A stretch of 64,000 bases of DNA from Methylophilus sp. 42. GTDB taxonomy: Bacteria; Pseudomonadota; Gammaproteobacteria; Burkholderiales; Methylophilaceae. The stretch's first letter is position 1; each line of letters opens with the position of its first letter. Positions 54,063 through 63,425 of the stretch are shown in pieces. Below the pieces are notes generated by a model. That model saw only the letters and a list, made by a program, of their open reading frames with translations, was not told the origin of the DNA and did not search any database. The DNA lies in NCBI RefSeq assembly GCF_000384155.1, contig NZ_KB913031.1:434001-498000 (forward strand), written 5' to 3'. Both the position numbers and the translations under genes were made by a program.

Positions 54063-54527
54063 ATGGCGCGTTACTGGTTGATGAAATCCGAGCCCTCGGA
54101 CGTTTCTATTGATGATTTGGCAGGGTTCCCGAACCAGACGGTGGATTGGTATGGGGTACGCAATTATCAGGCGCGTAATTTTATGCGTGACCAGATGAAG
54201 TTGGGGGATGGCGTGCTGTTTTACCATTCCAATTGCGAGACGCCCGGCATTGTCGGCCTCTGTGAAGTCAGCCAGTTGGCTTACCCGGATAAGTTCCAGT
54301 TTGTTGAAGGCCATAAATACTTTGATCCAAAATCCACGCCGGAAAATCCGCGCTGGGTGAATGTGGATGTCAAACTGGTACGTAAAACGCGGTTGCTGAG
54401 TTTGAAGGAAATGCGCGAAGCGCCAGAACTGGCCAATATGCGTACTTTGCAAAAAGGGAACCGCTTGTCGATTACACCTGTCGATCCCAAGGAGTGGGCG
54501 TATATTTCGGCATTGCTGGCAAAGTAA
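54063..54527 (+). CDS. EVE domain protein
   Basis: 154 residues from ATG 54063. ARYWLMKSEPSDVSIDDL, VDWYGVRNYQARNFMRDQMK and GDGVLFYHSNCETPGIVGL are the EVE/thymocyte-nuclear-protein signature; the PUA-like fold binds modified bases (for example in DNA or RNA). Standalone EVE proteins are of unknown cellular role. In the bacterial genomes they often stand near housekeeping genes, as here. Confidence 0.9.
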   Translation: MARYWLMKSEPSDVSIDDLAGFPNQTVDWYGVRNYQARNFMRDQMKLGDGVLFYHSNCETPGIVGLCEVSQLAYPDKFQFVEGHKYFDPKSTPENPRWVNVDVKLVRKTRLLSLKEMREAPELANMRTLQKGNRLSITPVDPKEWAYISALLAK

Positions 54528-54587
54528 TGGCTGGCTTGATCAGGGCGACCACCTAATTCCAGGCGCATTATTCACATAGAATAGTTT

Positions 54588-55760
54588 ATGAACAGACAGC
54601 GAAAAAATGCCGTGTTGTATATTCTGGTCGCCGGGTTCCTGATTGCTTTTGTCGGCGTATTGCTGTTTGTGTGGATTTATTTTTCCAGCATGCGTGAGAT
54701 GCACCAAACCACACGCAAGCTCTATGAACAGCCGTTTGCTGTGGCCAACGCGGCACTCGCATTAGAGGCCGATCTCTACCAGATTCGCAGCAGTTTGCTG
54801 TATGCCACTTTGATTGAGGCTGATCGTAAGCAACTGGCAACCACAGTGGATTTTATTGCGGCGCGCGAGCAGCTGGCGCAGCAAAAAATTGCAATCATTG
54901 CCCGCAGTTATTCTGGCGACCAGCAGCAAGTGACACAACTCAAACAGAAACTGGCATTGCTGAATCAGGTGCGTGACCAGATTTTGCACGCACTGGAGGC
55001 TACACGCTATGCGGATGCCAATCGCCTGATAGAAACGCAGTGGACCGAACGCTTTAACGAGGTGGCAAGCCTGAATGAGGCGGTGCTTAAAAATGCCAAT
55101 CAACGTGCTACCCAATATGTGAATGAAAGCCAGCAGCGGCTGGAAAAGCACACGACACACGGCTTAACTTATGCCGCACTACTGCTCAGCTTGTTTCTGG
55201 TCGTTGGTGTTTTCGTTGCCTGGCGTATCTACCAGCTGCATATTGAAGCAGACAAGTTTGCTTTTACCGACTTTTTAACTGGTATTGCCAATCGCCGGCA
55301 TTTTATTCACGAGCTCGAGTCCGAAGTGCGGCGCAGTCAGCGTTATGGCTCGGCGTTTGCGTTTGCCATGGTTGATATTGATCACTTTAAGAAAATCAAC
55401 GATCAATATGGGCATCACGCCGGTGACCTGATCTTGCAGAATTTTTGTCTGCGTTGCGTCAGTGCCTTGCGCACCAGTGATATGGTCGGTCGATTGGGTG
55501 GTGAGGAGTTCGGCATCTTAATGCCGATGACGGATCTGCACGAGGCCGCGCGCGTGATTGAGCGTTTGCGCTCCGAAATAGACCACAGCGTCATGAGTGA
55601 TCATGGCGAGCAAATTCACTACACGGCGTCATTCGGGTTGGTGTCTACCTCGCAACTCAGCGAACAGCAGGGCTTGGCACATTTGATGAAAATGGCGGAT
55701 GCTGCCCTGTATGCAGCCAAGCAGCAAGGCCGCAACCGCGTCTTTATCGCCAACCACTAA
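54588..55760 (+). CDS. Membrane diguanylate cyclase (GGDEF)
   Basis: 390 residues. TM helix at about 8-30 (VLYILVAGFLIAFVGVLLFV), a periplasmic four-helix-like sensor to about 190, TM helix about 198-218 (YAALLLSLFLVVGVFVAW), then GGDEF domain with DFLTGIANRRHFI, MVDIDHFKKINDQYGHHAGD and RLGGEEFGILM. An RxxD feedback site (RTSD) lies five residues before GGEEF. All catalytic residues are present, so active c-di-GMP synthesis is expected, controlled by a periplasmic signal. Monocistronic. Confidence 0.93.
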   Translation: MNRQRKNAVLYILVAGFLIAFVGVLLFVWIYFSSMREMHQTTRKLYEQPFAVANAALALEADLYQIRSSLLYATLIEADRKQLATTVDFIAAREQLAQQKIAIIARSYSGDQQQVTQLKQKLALLNQVRDQILHALEATRYADANRLIETQWTERFNEVASLNEAVLKNANQRATQYVNESQQRLEKHTTHGLTYAALLLSLFLVVGVFVAWRIYQLHIEADKFAFTDFLTGIANRRHFIHELESEVRRSQRYGSAFAFAMVDIDHFKKINDQYGHHAGDLILQNFCLRCVSALRTSDMVGRLGGEEFGILMPMTDLHEAARVIERLRSEIDHSVMSDHGEQIHYTASFGLVSTSQLSEQQGLAHLMKMADAALYAAKQQGRNRVFIANH

Positions 55761-56149
55761 TTTTTGGCTCTATCCGTAGCGCGTAGTCAGTGCCAAGTAC
55801 GACTTCTCTTTAGCTGTTTTCTTCCGATTTTTATTCAAAATGCCAGTTTATTGTGCGTGCATTCTTATGGCGCACTTCTTTGGTGCAATGGCATATTGCC
55901 GTCTGCTCATAGCCGTGCTTATTGAATCTTGTTTTTGGGGTGCGAGTAAAAGTAATTTTTATTATAAATATTTGATTATTAATGTAATTTTTTAGTTATG
56001 TGCTTTGCCTGAGTGCAGTCTCTGTGTGCTAAAACCAGCGTGTATGTGGGTTGGAATACGTCTTGCTAAAACAAGCTTAACAGGCTTTCCAACGTATCAC
56101 CGGCAACCGGGTAACACCACCCACCTGCTGTCACAGATTGGAGCACGAC
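55761..56149. other. Intergenic region, AT-rich promoter-like
   Basis: 389 bp between the diguanylate cyclase and the protease-TPR gene. I see no gene. The stretch 55945-56010 is strongly AT-rich (many TTTATTATAAA-like words) and could hold the promoter of the protease gene; short inverted repeats (for example GCAAT...ATTGC) occur but no convincing structure. Confidence 0.4.
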
Positions 56150-57157
56150 ATGACGAAGTTACTGATCGGATTATTGTTAGGATGCATGAGCGCATCACTC
56201 ATGGCAGAGCCAGCAGAAGCGCTGGTGCACGATTTAAATAGTCGCGTGTTGCGTGTGCAAGTCGGCTTGAAAAACGGTCAATATGGCTTGGGTTCTGGTG
56301 TGGTCGTGGCTGAAAACCAGGTTGTGACTAACTGCCATGTGGTCGCCAATGCCAGCAGTATCAGCGTGGTCAGCGGCGGAGCAGCCTATCACGCGGTCGG
56401 CGTGAAACCTGATTGGGAACATGATGTGTGCATGTTGCAAATGGAAGATTTGCCATTGTCACCAGTGACCATGAAATCCAGCCGTGAACTCAAATATGAA
56501 CAACCGGTATTCACCATCGGTTATCCCAGTTTTGTCGCTGCGCCAGTCAGCACCAGCGGTGTGGTCAAAGGCTTGTTTACCATGGATGACTCGGTCATTG
56601 TGCGTGCCACCAGCAGCTTTAGGCAAGGTGCCAGCGGTGGCGGCCTGTTTGATGACAGCGGTGCATTGGTCGGCTTGATTACCCTGAAGAGCCCTGGTAA
56701 AGACGCTTATTACTACTACATGTCGGTGGACTGGGTGAAAGCCCTGATCAGCAAACCGGCAGGCCCGATTGTGGTGAAAAGTGAATTGCCTTTCTGGGGT
56801 AAGCCCTCTGCTGAATGGCCATATTTTATGAAGGTGGTGTTTCCATACCTGCATAAAGACTGGGCAGGTTTGAAAGTGATTGCCGAACAATGGACGACAA
56901 AGGAGCCAAGCAATACGGAAGCCTGGTTTTACCTGGCTGCGGCAGAGTATGAAACCAAAGACTTGACGCTGGCGGAACAGCATCTGCATCGTGTGGTGAG
57001 CATGAATGATCAACATAGCCAGGCTTTTTATTACCTGGGCATGATTGCTGAAGCGAGTGGCAAACATGGTGAAGCGATGGCCAGTGTCGATACGTTAAAA
57101 CAACTGGATGCAGAAGCGGCTGAAGCGTTGACGGTGGCAATGAAAAGTTTGCCTTAA
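56150..57157 (+). CDS. Secreted trypsin-like serine protease with C-terminal TPR region (paralogue 2)
   Basis: 335 residues from ATG 56150 (GGAG ribosome site). Signal peptide (LLIGLLLGCMSASLMA). Catalytic His in VVTNCHVVAN, Asp in EHDVCMLQME, Ser in GASGGGLFDD. The residues about 230-335 hold TPR-like pairs (AWFYLAAAEYETKDLTLAEQ; FYYLGMIAEASGKHGEAMAS). Same architecture as the gene at 23512-24534 and shares the ELPFWGKPSAEWPYFMKV-like linker found there as PFWALPLEQRPYFMQV. Likely periplasmic; substrate unknown. Confidence 0.87.
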   Translation: MTKLLIGLLLGCMSASLMAEPAEALVHDLNSRVLRVQVGLKNGQYGLGSGVVVAENQVVTNCHVVANASSISVVSGGAAYHAVGVKPDWEHDVCMLQMEDLPLSPVTMKSSRELKYEQPVFTIGYPSFVAAPVSTSGVVKGLFTMDDSVIVRATSSFRQGASGGGLFDDSGALVGLITLKSPGKDAYYYYMSVDWVKALISKPAGPIVVKSELPFWGKPSAEWPYFMKVVFPYLHKDWAGLKVIAEQWTTKEPSNTEAWFYLAAAEYETKDLTLAEQHLHRVVSMNDQHSQAFYYLGMIAEASGKHGEAMASVDTLKQLDAEAAEALTVAMKSLP

Positions 57158-57181
57158 GATCAGGCAACATCAGACACAAAC

Positions 57182-57209
57182 AAGAAAGCGCCCAATCGGG
57201 CGCTTTCTT
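57182..57209. terminator. Bidirectional Rho-independent terminator
   Basis: Stem AAGAAAGCGCCC/GGGCGCTTTCTT with a four-base loop (AATC) and flanking A and T runs, between convergent genes. It can end transcription from both the protease gene and the small minus-strand gene. Confidence 0.88.
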
Positions 57210-57233
57210 TATTTAAATCGGGTTTGCAATCGC

Positions 57234-57383
57234 TTATGCTACTGCCATGTCCAGTTCTTCCACATGGTAGTAATGTTCATCATCCCACAGGGTGAAATCT
57301 TGTGCGGTATAAATCGCTTCCTGAAAATGATGAAAGGTTGCGATGCAATGGTTCTCTTCGTCCATCACTTGATACATTGTCAT
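57234..57383 (-). CDS. Small acidic protein, 49 residues, unknown function
   Basis: Minus-strand frame from ATG 57383, ribosome site AAAGGTGG 6 bp upstream. Sequence starts MTMYQVMDEENHCIATFHHF and ends YHVEELDMAVA; acidic, rich in His and aromatic residues, one Cys. No membrane segment. The good ribosome site and the shared terminator 25 bp after the stop argue for a true gene. Family not recognised. Confidence 0.55.
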   Translation of the reverse strand: MTMYQVMDEENHCIATFHHFQEAIYTAQDFTLWDDEHYYHVEELDMAVA

Positions 57384-57574
57384 ACGAGCCACCTTTCCTA
57401 GTCTGGTTGTCTGCTTATTGCCGTGATGACATCATGGCACAGGTGTATGACACTGATTTTGCAGAGCAGAAAGGTGTAATCGGGTCAGTTTGAGAGATGA
57501 CGTTTTGATGCCTGCAGACGGTTTATTTGCGTGTGATTTAGCCCGCTGTTTCGCGCTTGGCCGCCGCCGCTTTT

Positions 57575-57602
57575 TTGTAAAATGCCTGGGTTGGCGTATA
57601 AT
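57575..57602 (+). promoter_or_regulatory. Sigma70-type promoter of the ahcY operon
   Basis: -35 TTGTAA (57575-57580), 16-bp spacer, -10 TATAAT (57597-57602). Transcription would begin near 57609, exactly where the SAH riboswitch starts. Confidence 0.75.
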
Positions 57603-57608
57603 TCGCAA

Positions 57609-57686
57609 CTTCTGAGGAACGCTGCGAGAGTCATCTGACTCCCAGGCTCAGAGCATTTGCTGCAAAGCATCTCAACGGCGTTCACT
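57609..57686 (+). promoter_or_regulatory. S-adenosylhomocysteine (SAH) riboswitch upstream of ahcY
   Basis: Core blocks of the SAH aptamer are present in order: CTTCTGAGGAACGCTGCGAG (57609-57628), CCAGGCTCAGAG (57642-57653) and CAACGGCGTTCAC (57673-57685). CTGAG pairs with CTCAG and GAACGC-type bases pair with GCGTTC in the pseudoknot, as in the family consensus. SAH binding turns on downstream genes, so a rise in SAH induces its own hydrolase and the re-methylation genes. Confidence 0.93.
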
Positions 57687-57782
57687 TTTCACTGTGCGAG
57701 CACGGAAAAAAGGTGAACAAACGTTTCCACCGGTTCTTAGAACTTTCCCTGCTCAGTTTTCATCTTTTTAAGGATTTGAAAC

Positions 57783-59192
57783 ATGAATACTGTAGCTGAC
57801 ATCAAAGATTACATCGTTGCTGATATGTCGCTGGCTGCCTGGGGTCGCAAGGAAATTGCGATTGCCGAAACTGAAATGCCGGGCTTGATGGCGATTCGCG
57901 AAGAATACGCGGCTCAACAACCACTGAAGGGCGCACGTATTACCGGCTCTTTGCATATGACCATCCAGACCGCAGTGTTGATTGAAACGCTGAAAGACCT
58001 GGGCGCCGATGTGCGCTGGGCGTCCTGTAATATTTTCTCTACACAAGACCACGCCGCTGCGGCGATTGCTGCGACTGGCACTGCCGTATTTGCCGTCAAG
58101 GGCGAAACACTGGAAGAGTATTGGGATTACACCCACCGCATTTTTGAATGGGCGGATGGTGGCTACTCCAACATGATTCTGGATGATGGCGGCGATGCAA
58201 CCTTGTTGCTGCATTTGGGTAGCCGTGCCGAGAAAGACTTGTCTGTGGTGGCGAATCCAACGTCTGAAGAAGAAATTTGCCTGTTTAATGCGATTAAAGC
58301 CAAGTTGAAAACAGACCCAAACTGGTATTCAGTGCGTTTGGCCGCTATCAAAGGCGTGACCGAAGAAACCACCACCGGCGTGCATAGACTGTATCAAATG
58401 CATAAAGAGGGCAAACTGGCGTTTCCGGCGATTAACGTTAACGATTCTGTGACCAAGTCCAAGTTTGACAACCTGTATGGTTGCCGTGAATCATTGGTTG
58501 ACGGTATCAAGCGCGCGACTGATGTCATGATCGCCGGCAAAATTGCCGTAGTAGCTGGATACGGTGATGTGGGTAAAGGTTCGGCACAAGCCATGCGTGC
58601 CTTGTCTGCACAAGTATGGGTGACTGAAATTGACCCGATTTGCGCGCTGCAAGCGGCGATGGAAGGCTACCGCGTAGTGACCATGGATTACGCCGCAGAA
58701 CATGCGGATATTTTCGTCACCGCGACCGGTAACTACCATGTGATTACCCACGACCATATGGCCAAAATGAAAGATCAGGCCATCGTCTGTAACATTGGCC
58801 ACTTCGACAACGAAATCGACGTTGCCGGTATTGAAAAATACCAGTGGGAAGAGATCAAACCACAAGTGGATCACGTGATTTTCCCGGATGGTAAACGCAT
58901 CATCCTGTTGGCCAAAGGTCGCCTGGTGAACCTGGGTTGTGGTACTGGCCATCCGAGCTATGTAATGAGTTCCAGCTTTGCTAACCAGACCATTGCGCAA
59001 ATTGAGTTGTTTACGCAAACAGGGAAGTATCCGGTTGGCGTGTACACCTTGCCCAAGCACCTGGATGAAAAAGTGGCTATCTTGCAGTTGAAAAAACTCA
59101 ACGCGCAATTGACCACACTGACAGACGCGCAAGCGGCCTATATCGGTGTGAGCAAAAGTGGCCCATACAAGCCAGACCATTATCGTTACTAA
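57783..59192 (+). CDS. ahcY: S-adenosylhomocysteine hydrolase
   Basis: 469 residues, NAD-dependent. Family marks: [65 protein letters not shown] (NAD site), [14 protein letters not shown] and C-terminal KPDHYRY with Lys and Tyr that reach the neighbouring subunit's NAD. It has the about 40-residue insert typical of the bacterial/eukaryotic long form. Splits SAH into adenosine and homocysteine after methylations, needed in a methylotroph. Under the SAH riboswitch; starts the ahcY-holin-like-metF cluster. Confidence 0.97.
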   Translation: MNTVADIKDYIVADMSLAAWGRKEIAIAETEMPGLMAIREEYAAQQPLKGARITGSLHMTIQTAVLIETLKDLGADVRWASCNIFSTQDHAAAAIAATGTAVFAVKGETLEEYWDYTHRIFEWADGGYSNMILDDGGDATLLLHLGSRAEKDLSVVANPTSEEEICLFNAIKAKLKTDPNWYSVRLAAIKGVTEETTTGVHRLYQMHKEGKLAFPAINVNDSVTKSKFDNLYGCRESLVDGIKRATDVMIAGKIAVVAGYGDVGKGSAQAMRALSAQVWVTEIDPICALQAAMEGYRVVTMDYAAEHADIFVTATGNYHVITHDHMAKMKDQAIVCNIGHFDNEIDVAGIEKYQWEEIKPQVDHVIFPDGKRIILLAKGRLVNLGCGTGHPSYVMSSSFANQTIAQIELFTQTGKYPVGVYTLPKHLDEKVAILQLKKLNAQLTTLTDAQAAYIGVSKSGPYKPDHYRY

Positions 59193-59291
59193 GTTGCACT
59201 AGAGTATCGGCCGATTCACCCGAGTCTGCGTCAGATGTACTGGCGCGGGTTTGGGTGTACACTCTCCCCATGTTAATCAGGGGGAGTCAGC

Positions 59292-59642
59292 ATGTTGAAA
59301 CTGTTGGTCGTGTGGGTGTTAAATGCGTTGGCACTGATGGCAGTCGCGTATCTGGTACCGGGCATTCATGTCGCGAACTTTACGGCTGCTTTGCTGGCGG
59401 CGGTGGTGATTGGTTTTGCCAATGTGCTGGTGAAACCGATATTGGTCATTCTAACGTTGCCGATCACCTTGCTGACGCTGGGGCTGTTTTTATTGGTGAT
59501 TAATGGCTTGCTGTTCTGGTTTGTCGGCCATTTATTGCAAGGCTTCTCGGTCAATAGTGTGCTGACAGGCGTGATTGGTGCGCTGGTGTATAGCGTGATT
59601 GCATGGATATTGAGCGCGATTGTGCTAAATGAAAAAGACTAA
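59292..59642 (+). CDS. Phage-holin-family IV-like (YvlD-type) membrane protein
   Basis: 116 residues, four hydrophobic helices: VVWVLNALALMAVAYLVPGI, LLAAVVIGFANVLVKPILVI, LTLGLFLLVINGLLFWFVGH, GVIGALVYSVIAWILSAIVL. Despite the family name this is an ordinary chromosomal gene found between ahcY and metF in Betaproteobacteria. Function unknown. Strong GGGGGAG ribosome site. Confidence 0.85.
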   Translation: MLKLLVVWVLNALALMAVAYLVPGIHVANFTAALLAAVVIGFANVLVKPILVILTLPITLLTLGLFLLVINGLLFWFVGHLLQGFSVNSVLTGVIGALVYSVIAWILSAIVLNEKD

Positions 59643-59676
59643 GCCAATCGTGCATCATAAATAAAAGATTAAACAA

Positions 59677-60504
59677 GTGAATCATAAAACCTCTTACAGT
59701 TTTGAGTTCTTTCCGCCTAAAACAGCGGAAGGTATGGCGAATCTGCGCAATGTGCGCGATGAGTTGGCCGCATTTTCACCTGAGTTTTTCTCAGTGACCT
59801 TTGGTGCCGGTGGCTCGACGCGTGACCGTACCATGGATAGCGTGCTCGAAATCCAGGCCGCAGGCCATGGTGCAGCACCGCATATTTCCTGTATTTCTTC
59901 GAGTAAAGAAGAAATCCGCGAGTTGCTGCAAGCTTATCAAGCCAAAGGCATCAAGCGTTTGGTCACCTTGCGCGGTGATATTCCTTCAGGTGAGGTGAGC
60001 GCAGGGGATTTTAAGTACGCCAATGAGTTGGTGAGCTTTATCCGCGCCGAAACCGGTGACTGGTTTCACCTCGAAGTGGCGGCGTATCCTGAATTTCACC
60101 CCGAAGCAGGGTCTGCGCAAAAAGACCTGGAAAACTTCAAGCGTAAAATTGATGCAGGTGCGGACTCAGCCATCACACAGTATTTTTATAATGTGGATGC
60201 GTATTTCCGCTTTGTCGAGGCCGCGCAAAAAATGGGTGTGACGGCGCCGATTATTCCCGGCATCATGCCTATCTATAATTACACGCAGCTGGCACGTTTT
60301 TCTAATGTGTGCGGTGCCGAGATCCCGCGCTGGTTGCGCCTGCGTTTAGAGGCTTATGGCGACGACCTGGCGTCGTTGCGGGCGTTTGGCGCGGATGTGG
60401 TGACGGATATTTGTGCCAGGCTGATTGCGTCTGGCGTGGATAAAATGCATTTTTATACGCTGAACCAGGCCGCTATTATTGGTCAGATTATTCGCCAACT
60501 GTAG
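59677..60504 (+). CDS. metF: 5,10-methylenetetrahydrofolate reductase
   Basis: 275 residues starting at GTG 59677. FFPPKTAEGMANL, SVTFGAGGSTRDRT (FAD site), TLRGDIPSGE, QYFYNVDAYFRFVEA, IIPGIMPI and FYTLNQA are diagnostic of MetF. Reduces methylene-THF to methyl-THF with NADH through FAD, supplying methyl groups for methionine and, via B12, MetH. Same operon direction as ahcY; ends at a strong terminator. Confidence 0.96.
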   Translation: MNHKTSYSFEFFPPKTAEGMANLRNVRDELAAFSPEFFSVTFGAGGSTRDRTMDSVLEIQAAGHGAAPHISCISSSKEEIRELLQAYQAKGIKRLVTLRGDIPSGEVSAGDFKYANELVSFIRAETGDWFHLEVAAYPEFHPEAGSAQKDLENFKRKIDAGADSAITQYFYNVDAYFRFVEAAQKMGVTAPIIPGIMPIYNYTQLARFSNVCGAEIPRWLRLRLEAYGDDLASLRAFGADVVTDICARLIASGVDKMHFYTLNQAAIIGQIIRQL

Positions 60505-60516
60505 CTGGCAGAAAAC

Positions 60517-60549
60517 AAAAAAGCGCGGCCTGTTCGGTCGCGCTTTTTT
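60517..60549 (+). terminator. Rho-independent terminator after metF
   Basis: A-run, GCGCGGCC, TGTTC loop, GGTCGCGC and a T-run. Because of A and T runs on both sides it may also end smg transcripts. Confidence 0.9.
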
Positions 60550-60561
60550 ACGTGCTCAGGG

Positions 60562-61029
60562 TTACTGTAGTGAAAGACCTTGTGGGTTAAACAAGGCGTC
60601 TTCTACAAACAGGTAGTCCTGTTTACGTGTTTCATCCCACAACACCATCATGGTGATCCAGCGGATATCTTCCATGCTCAGTGTTTCCTGCGGTAACACC
60701 ATGGCACGGTCCACAATCAAGTCGCGTTCGTAGGCCGTGATGATGTCACTGCGTTGTAGCAGCGTCAGAAAGTTTAAGCTTTCGTCATTGATTTTGCTGC
60801 GCTCCATCTCGCAAAAAATACGAATGGCCGCCGGGTCGTGCAGATACAGTGGTTGCTGTACCGAGCGGCGCAGGTCTTTGACCCAGTCTACCGCGTGTAA
60901 AATGTCCTGATGGTTAAATCCTGCCTGGGATAACTCGTAAGCCATGATGGTTTCGTCGGTTTCTTTCAACTCAAGCGCATCATGTTTATCCCAGTAATTT
61001 TGATAAATAAATATCAATACTTCCAACAT
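60562..61029 (-). CDS. smg: Smg family protein (DUF494)
   Basis: 155 residues from ATG 61029 with GAGGAG nine bases upstream; this start aligns the MLEVLIFIYQNYW beginning with the usual MFDVLMYLFE start. Further family marks: YELSQAGFNHQDILHAVDWV, RSDIITAYERDLIVDRAMVL, DIRWITMMVLW. Function unresolved; encoded next to dprA in Beta- and Gammaproteobacteria as here. Confidence 0.88.
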   Translation of the reverse strand: MLEVLIFIYQNYWDKHDALELKETDETIMAYELSQAGFNHQDILHAVDWVKDLRRSVQQPLYLHDPAAIRIFCEMERSKINDESLNFLTLLQRSDIITAYERDLIVDRAMVLPQETLSMEDIRWITMMVLWDETRKQDYLFVEDALFNPQGLSLQ

Positions 61030-61094
61030 GTATATAGTCTCCTCAAACACGCTGTTGCATAGACAGCGCTGTTGGGGTGAGCCTGAGTCCGTCT

Positions 61095-62207
61095 TTAGGC
61101 GAGTCGCTGGAACTGACCGCTGGCGAGATGGCTGACCACACCTTCTAATTCAAGTAGTGTTAGCATGGTGGAAACTTGTTCTGGCGTCAAGCCTGAGCGG
61201 GCTGAGATCTGCTCTGCAAACAGGGGGTCGAATCCCATGCAAACCAATACTGGGCTTGCTTCGGCAGGTAAATTAGTCCACTCGGGCGATGGCCCATTCG
61301 GGCTAATCGCCAAAGCCGTGTTTGGCAGGCGGATATGGCGTAATTCACTCAATATGTCGTCGGTCGATTCGACCAGTTTGGCGCCTTGCTTGATCAGGGC
61401 GTGGCACCCTTTGGCCACCGGCGAGTGAATTGAGCCTGGAATGGCGAATACTTCACGCCCTTGCTCGATGGCTTGTTTGGCCGTAATCAACGAACCACTG
61501 TCAATATTGGCCTCTACCACCAGGCAACCTTCAGATAAGCCGCTGATAATGCGGTTACGCCGTGGGAAGTTATGCGTGAGCGATGGCGTGCCCAGCGGGT
61601 ATTCAGAGAGGATCAGCCCATATTGCACGATCTGATGCGCCAGCGCCTTGTGTCTGGCCGGGTAAACAATGTCTAGCCCGGTGCCGACCACGGCAATGGT
61701 CGCACCATCTGCTTTCAGTGCGCCGCGATGGGCGGCACCATCAATCCCCAGTGCCAGTCCGCTGACTACGGCGAATCCGGCGCGGCATAAGCTTTCGGCA
61801 AAATTCTCGGCAGTCGCTTCACCTTGCGGTGTGGCATGGCGGCTACCAACAATGGCGAGGCCCGGTCTTTTAAGGGTTTGCAGGTTGCCTTTGGCATATA
61901 AAACCGGCGGTGGCTGGTCTGTGTCCAGCAGCCGTTGCGGATAATAAGGATCGCCCAGGGTGATCAGGTGGTTATCGGTTTGATCCAGCCAGGCCAGCGT
62001 GTGCGCAATGTGCGGATCATCCATCGCTCGCTGGATACCATCGGCGACCTCTTTGCTGACCAGGTCGCGCAGTGCTGAATAAGGCGCTGCCAGAATGGCT
62101 TCAGGCGTTTTGAAACTAAGCAGTAACTGGCAGTAAGTGACGCTGCCCAGCCCGTTTACCAGGCTGAGCGCAATCCAGGGGGCGGTGTGTTCAGTTGTGA
62201 TCGTCAC
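61095..62207 (-). CDS. dprA: DNA processing protein DprA
   Basis: 370 residues. N-terminal helical SAM-like part (WIALSLVNGLGSVTYCQLLL), Rossmann fold (AIVGSRHATPQGEATAENFA; SGLALGIDGAAHRGAL; GTGLDIVYPARHKAL; SEYPLGTPSLTHNFPRRNRI) and C-terminal winged helix (LTPEQVSTMLTLLELEG). Binds incoming single-stranded DNA and loads RecA in natural transformation. Between smg and the LysM gene. Confidence 0.95.
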   Translation of the reverse strand: MTITTEHTAPWIALSLVNGLGSVTYCQLLLSFKTPEAILAAPYSALRDLVSKEVADGIQRAMDDPHIAHTLAWLDQTDNHLITLGDPYYPQRLLDTDQPPPVLYAKGNLQTLKRPGLAIVGSRHATPQGEATAENFAESLCRAGFAVVSGLALGIDGAAHRGALKADGATIAVVGTGLDIVYPARHKALAHQIVQYGLILSEYPLGTPSLTHNFPRRNRIISGLSEGCLVVEANIDSGSLITAKQAIEQGREVFAIPGSIHSPVAKGCHALIKQGAKLVESTDDILSELRHIRLPNTALAISPNGPSPEWTNLPAEASPVLVCMGFDPLFAEQISARSGLTPEQVSTMLTLLELEGVVSHLASGQFQRLA

Positions 62208-62222
62208 TGTAGCGCTTGTGTA

Positions 62223-63257
62223 TCATGGGGTGCTGACCACATCTTCGGCATGAATCGGTTGAGAGGCTTGCATCACCAAGGCATAAGACAGTTTTGGGAA
62301 GGTTTTGAACACCATGACCAGGCCGACCGGCTCATCAGGCAGCTGGATAGTCACAGGTTTTTTCGGATCTGATTCCGGGTCCACCATGCTGGCGCCTTTA
62401 CGTAGCACGGATAGCACATGACCGCGCTCTACGCCTTGCTCTTCACCGCGGTTAAGCACGACGACGCGGCCATAACCGGTTTCGTTAATACCTTCACTCA
62501 CGCGCGCAATCTGGCCTTGAATCGGCATGTCTGGTGCATGGGGAATATAGGCCGGATTGAGTTCATCTTCCATCGCAATCAGTTTGTCTTTGACGGCAAT
62601 TTCCTCTTTGGCCTGAGTCACCGTTAACGTAGCTGGCTGGCCTGAACGCAGTAATTTTGCTTCGCCCAGATAGTGTGCCTCATTGCCGAGGATTTCACCA
62701 TTTTCAGGATTCTTGACCGGCTCCCCCTCGCGGTAAATCGCCCACACCGATCTGGCCGATTCCGGTAAGCCCTGCACATAAATATGGGTGCCAGGACTCA
62801 GGATTTCACGCTCTTCCTGCGCAGCAATAATTCGCGGCGCGGCTTTCAGCTCCTCTGGCGAGATCAGCATGGGTTTGGTCAGGAATGGCAGGATGGTGTT
62901 CGGCTGGATCGCTGGAATCGCATCGCCTTTAATGGGGGTGACGATGACACCGGGTTCCAGTGTCACTGATTCACGTACCAGTTTTAACACCGGTTTGCCG
63001 CTGCTGGTGTCGAGTACAATCACGTCGCCGGGGTAAATCCAGTGCGGGTTTTTGATGTGTTCACGGTTAAGTTGCCAGATTTGTGGCCATTGCCAGGGGT
63101 TCTTGAGGAACTTGGCTGAAATGTCCCACAGGGTGTCGCCTTTGGCCACGACATGGCGATCGGGATGTTGCGGGCGCAAAGGAATTTCTTCAGCACGCAC
63201 CAACAAGCTGCTACAAGCCAGCGCAAGCAAGGTTATAATTTGAACAATTTTGGTCAT
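62223..63257 (-). CDS. LysM-domain cell envelope protein
   Basis: 344 residues from ATG 63257. Signal peptide (IVQIITLLALACSSLLVRAE), then one LysM domain at about 35-85 (HVVAKGDTLWDISAKFLKNP; HWIYPGDVIVLD) for binding peptidoglycan. The remaining about 250 residues are beta-rich with no motif I recognise beyond the conserved-looking RIVVLN-like and RKGASMVDPES segments. Typically upstream of dprA in Betaproteobacteria. 15 bp separate it from dprA. Confidence 0.88.
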   Translation of the reverse strand: MTKIVQIITLLALACSSLLVRAEEIPLRPQHPDRHVVAKGDTLWDISAKFLKNPWQWPQIWQLNREHIKNPHWIYPGDVIVLDTSSGKPVLKLVRESVTLEPGVIVTPIKGDAIPAIQPNTILPFLTKPMLISPEELKAAPRIIAAQEEREILSPGTHIYVQGLPESARSVWAIYREGEPVKNPENGEILGNEAHYLGEAKLLRSGQPATLTVTQAKEEIAVKDKLIAMEDELNPAYIPHAPDMPIQGQIARVSEGINETGYGRVVVLNRGEEQGVERGHVLSVLRKGASMVDPESDPKKPVTIQLPDEPVGLVMVFKTFPKLSYALVMQASQPIHAEDVVSTP

Positions 63258-63425
63258 GTGGCGTCTCTGTAATATGCAGCACAAAAGGATGGGCAGCACC
63301 AACGGTGCGCAGCATCTGCGCAATGTCGACCAATCTAGCATGGGTTTAAAGTTCTTATCAAGGTGAAAAAGCGGGCGTTTTACCCCGTTTTTCCACAAAC
63401 TATTGAATGGAAAGATTTGTAGAGC

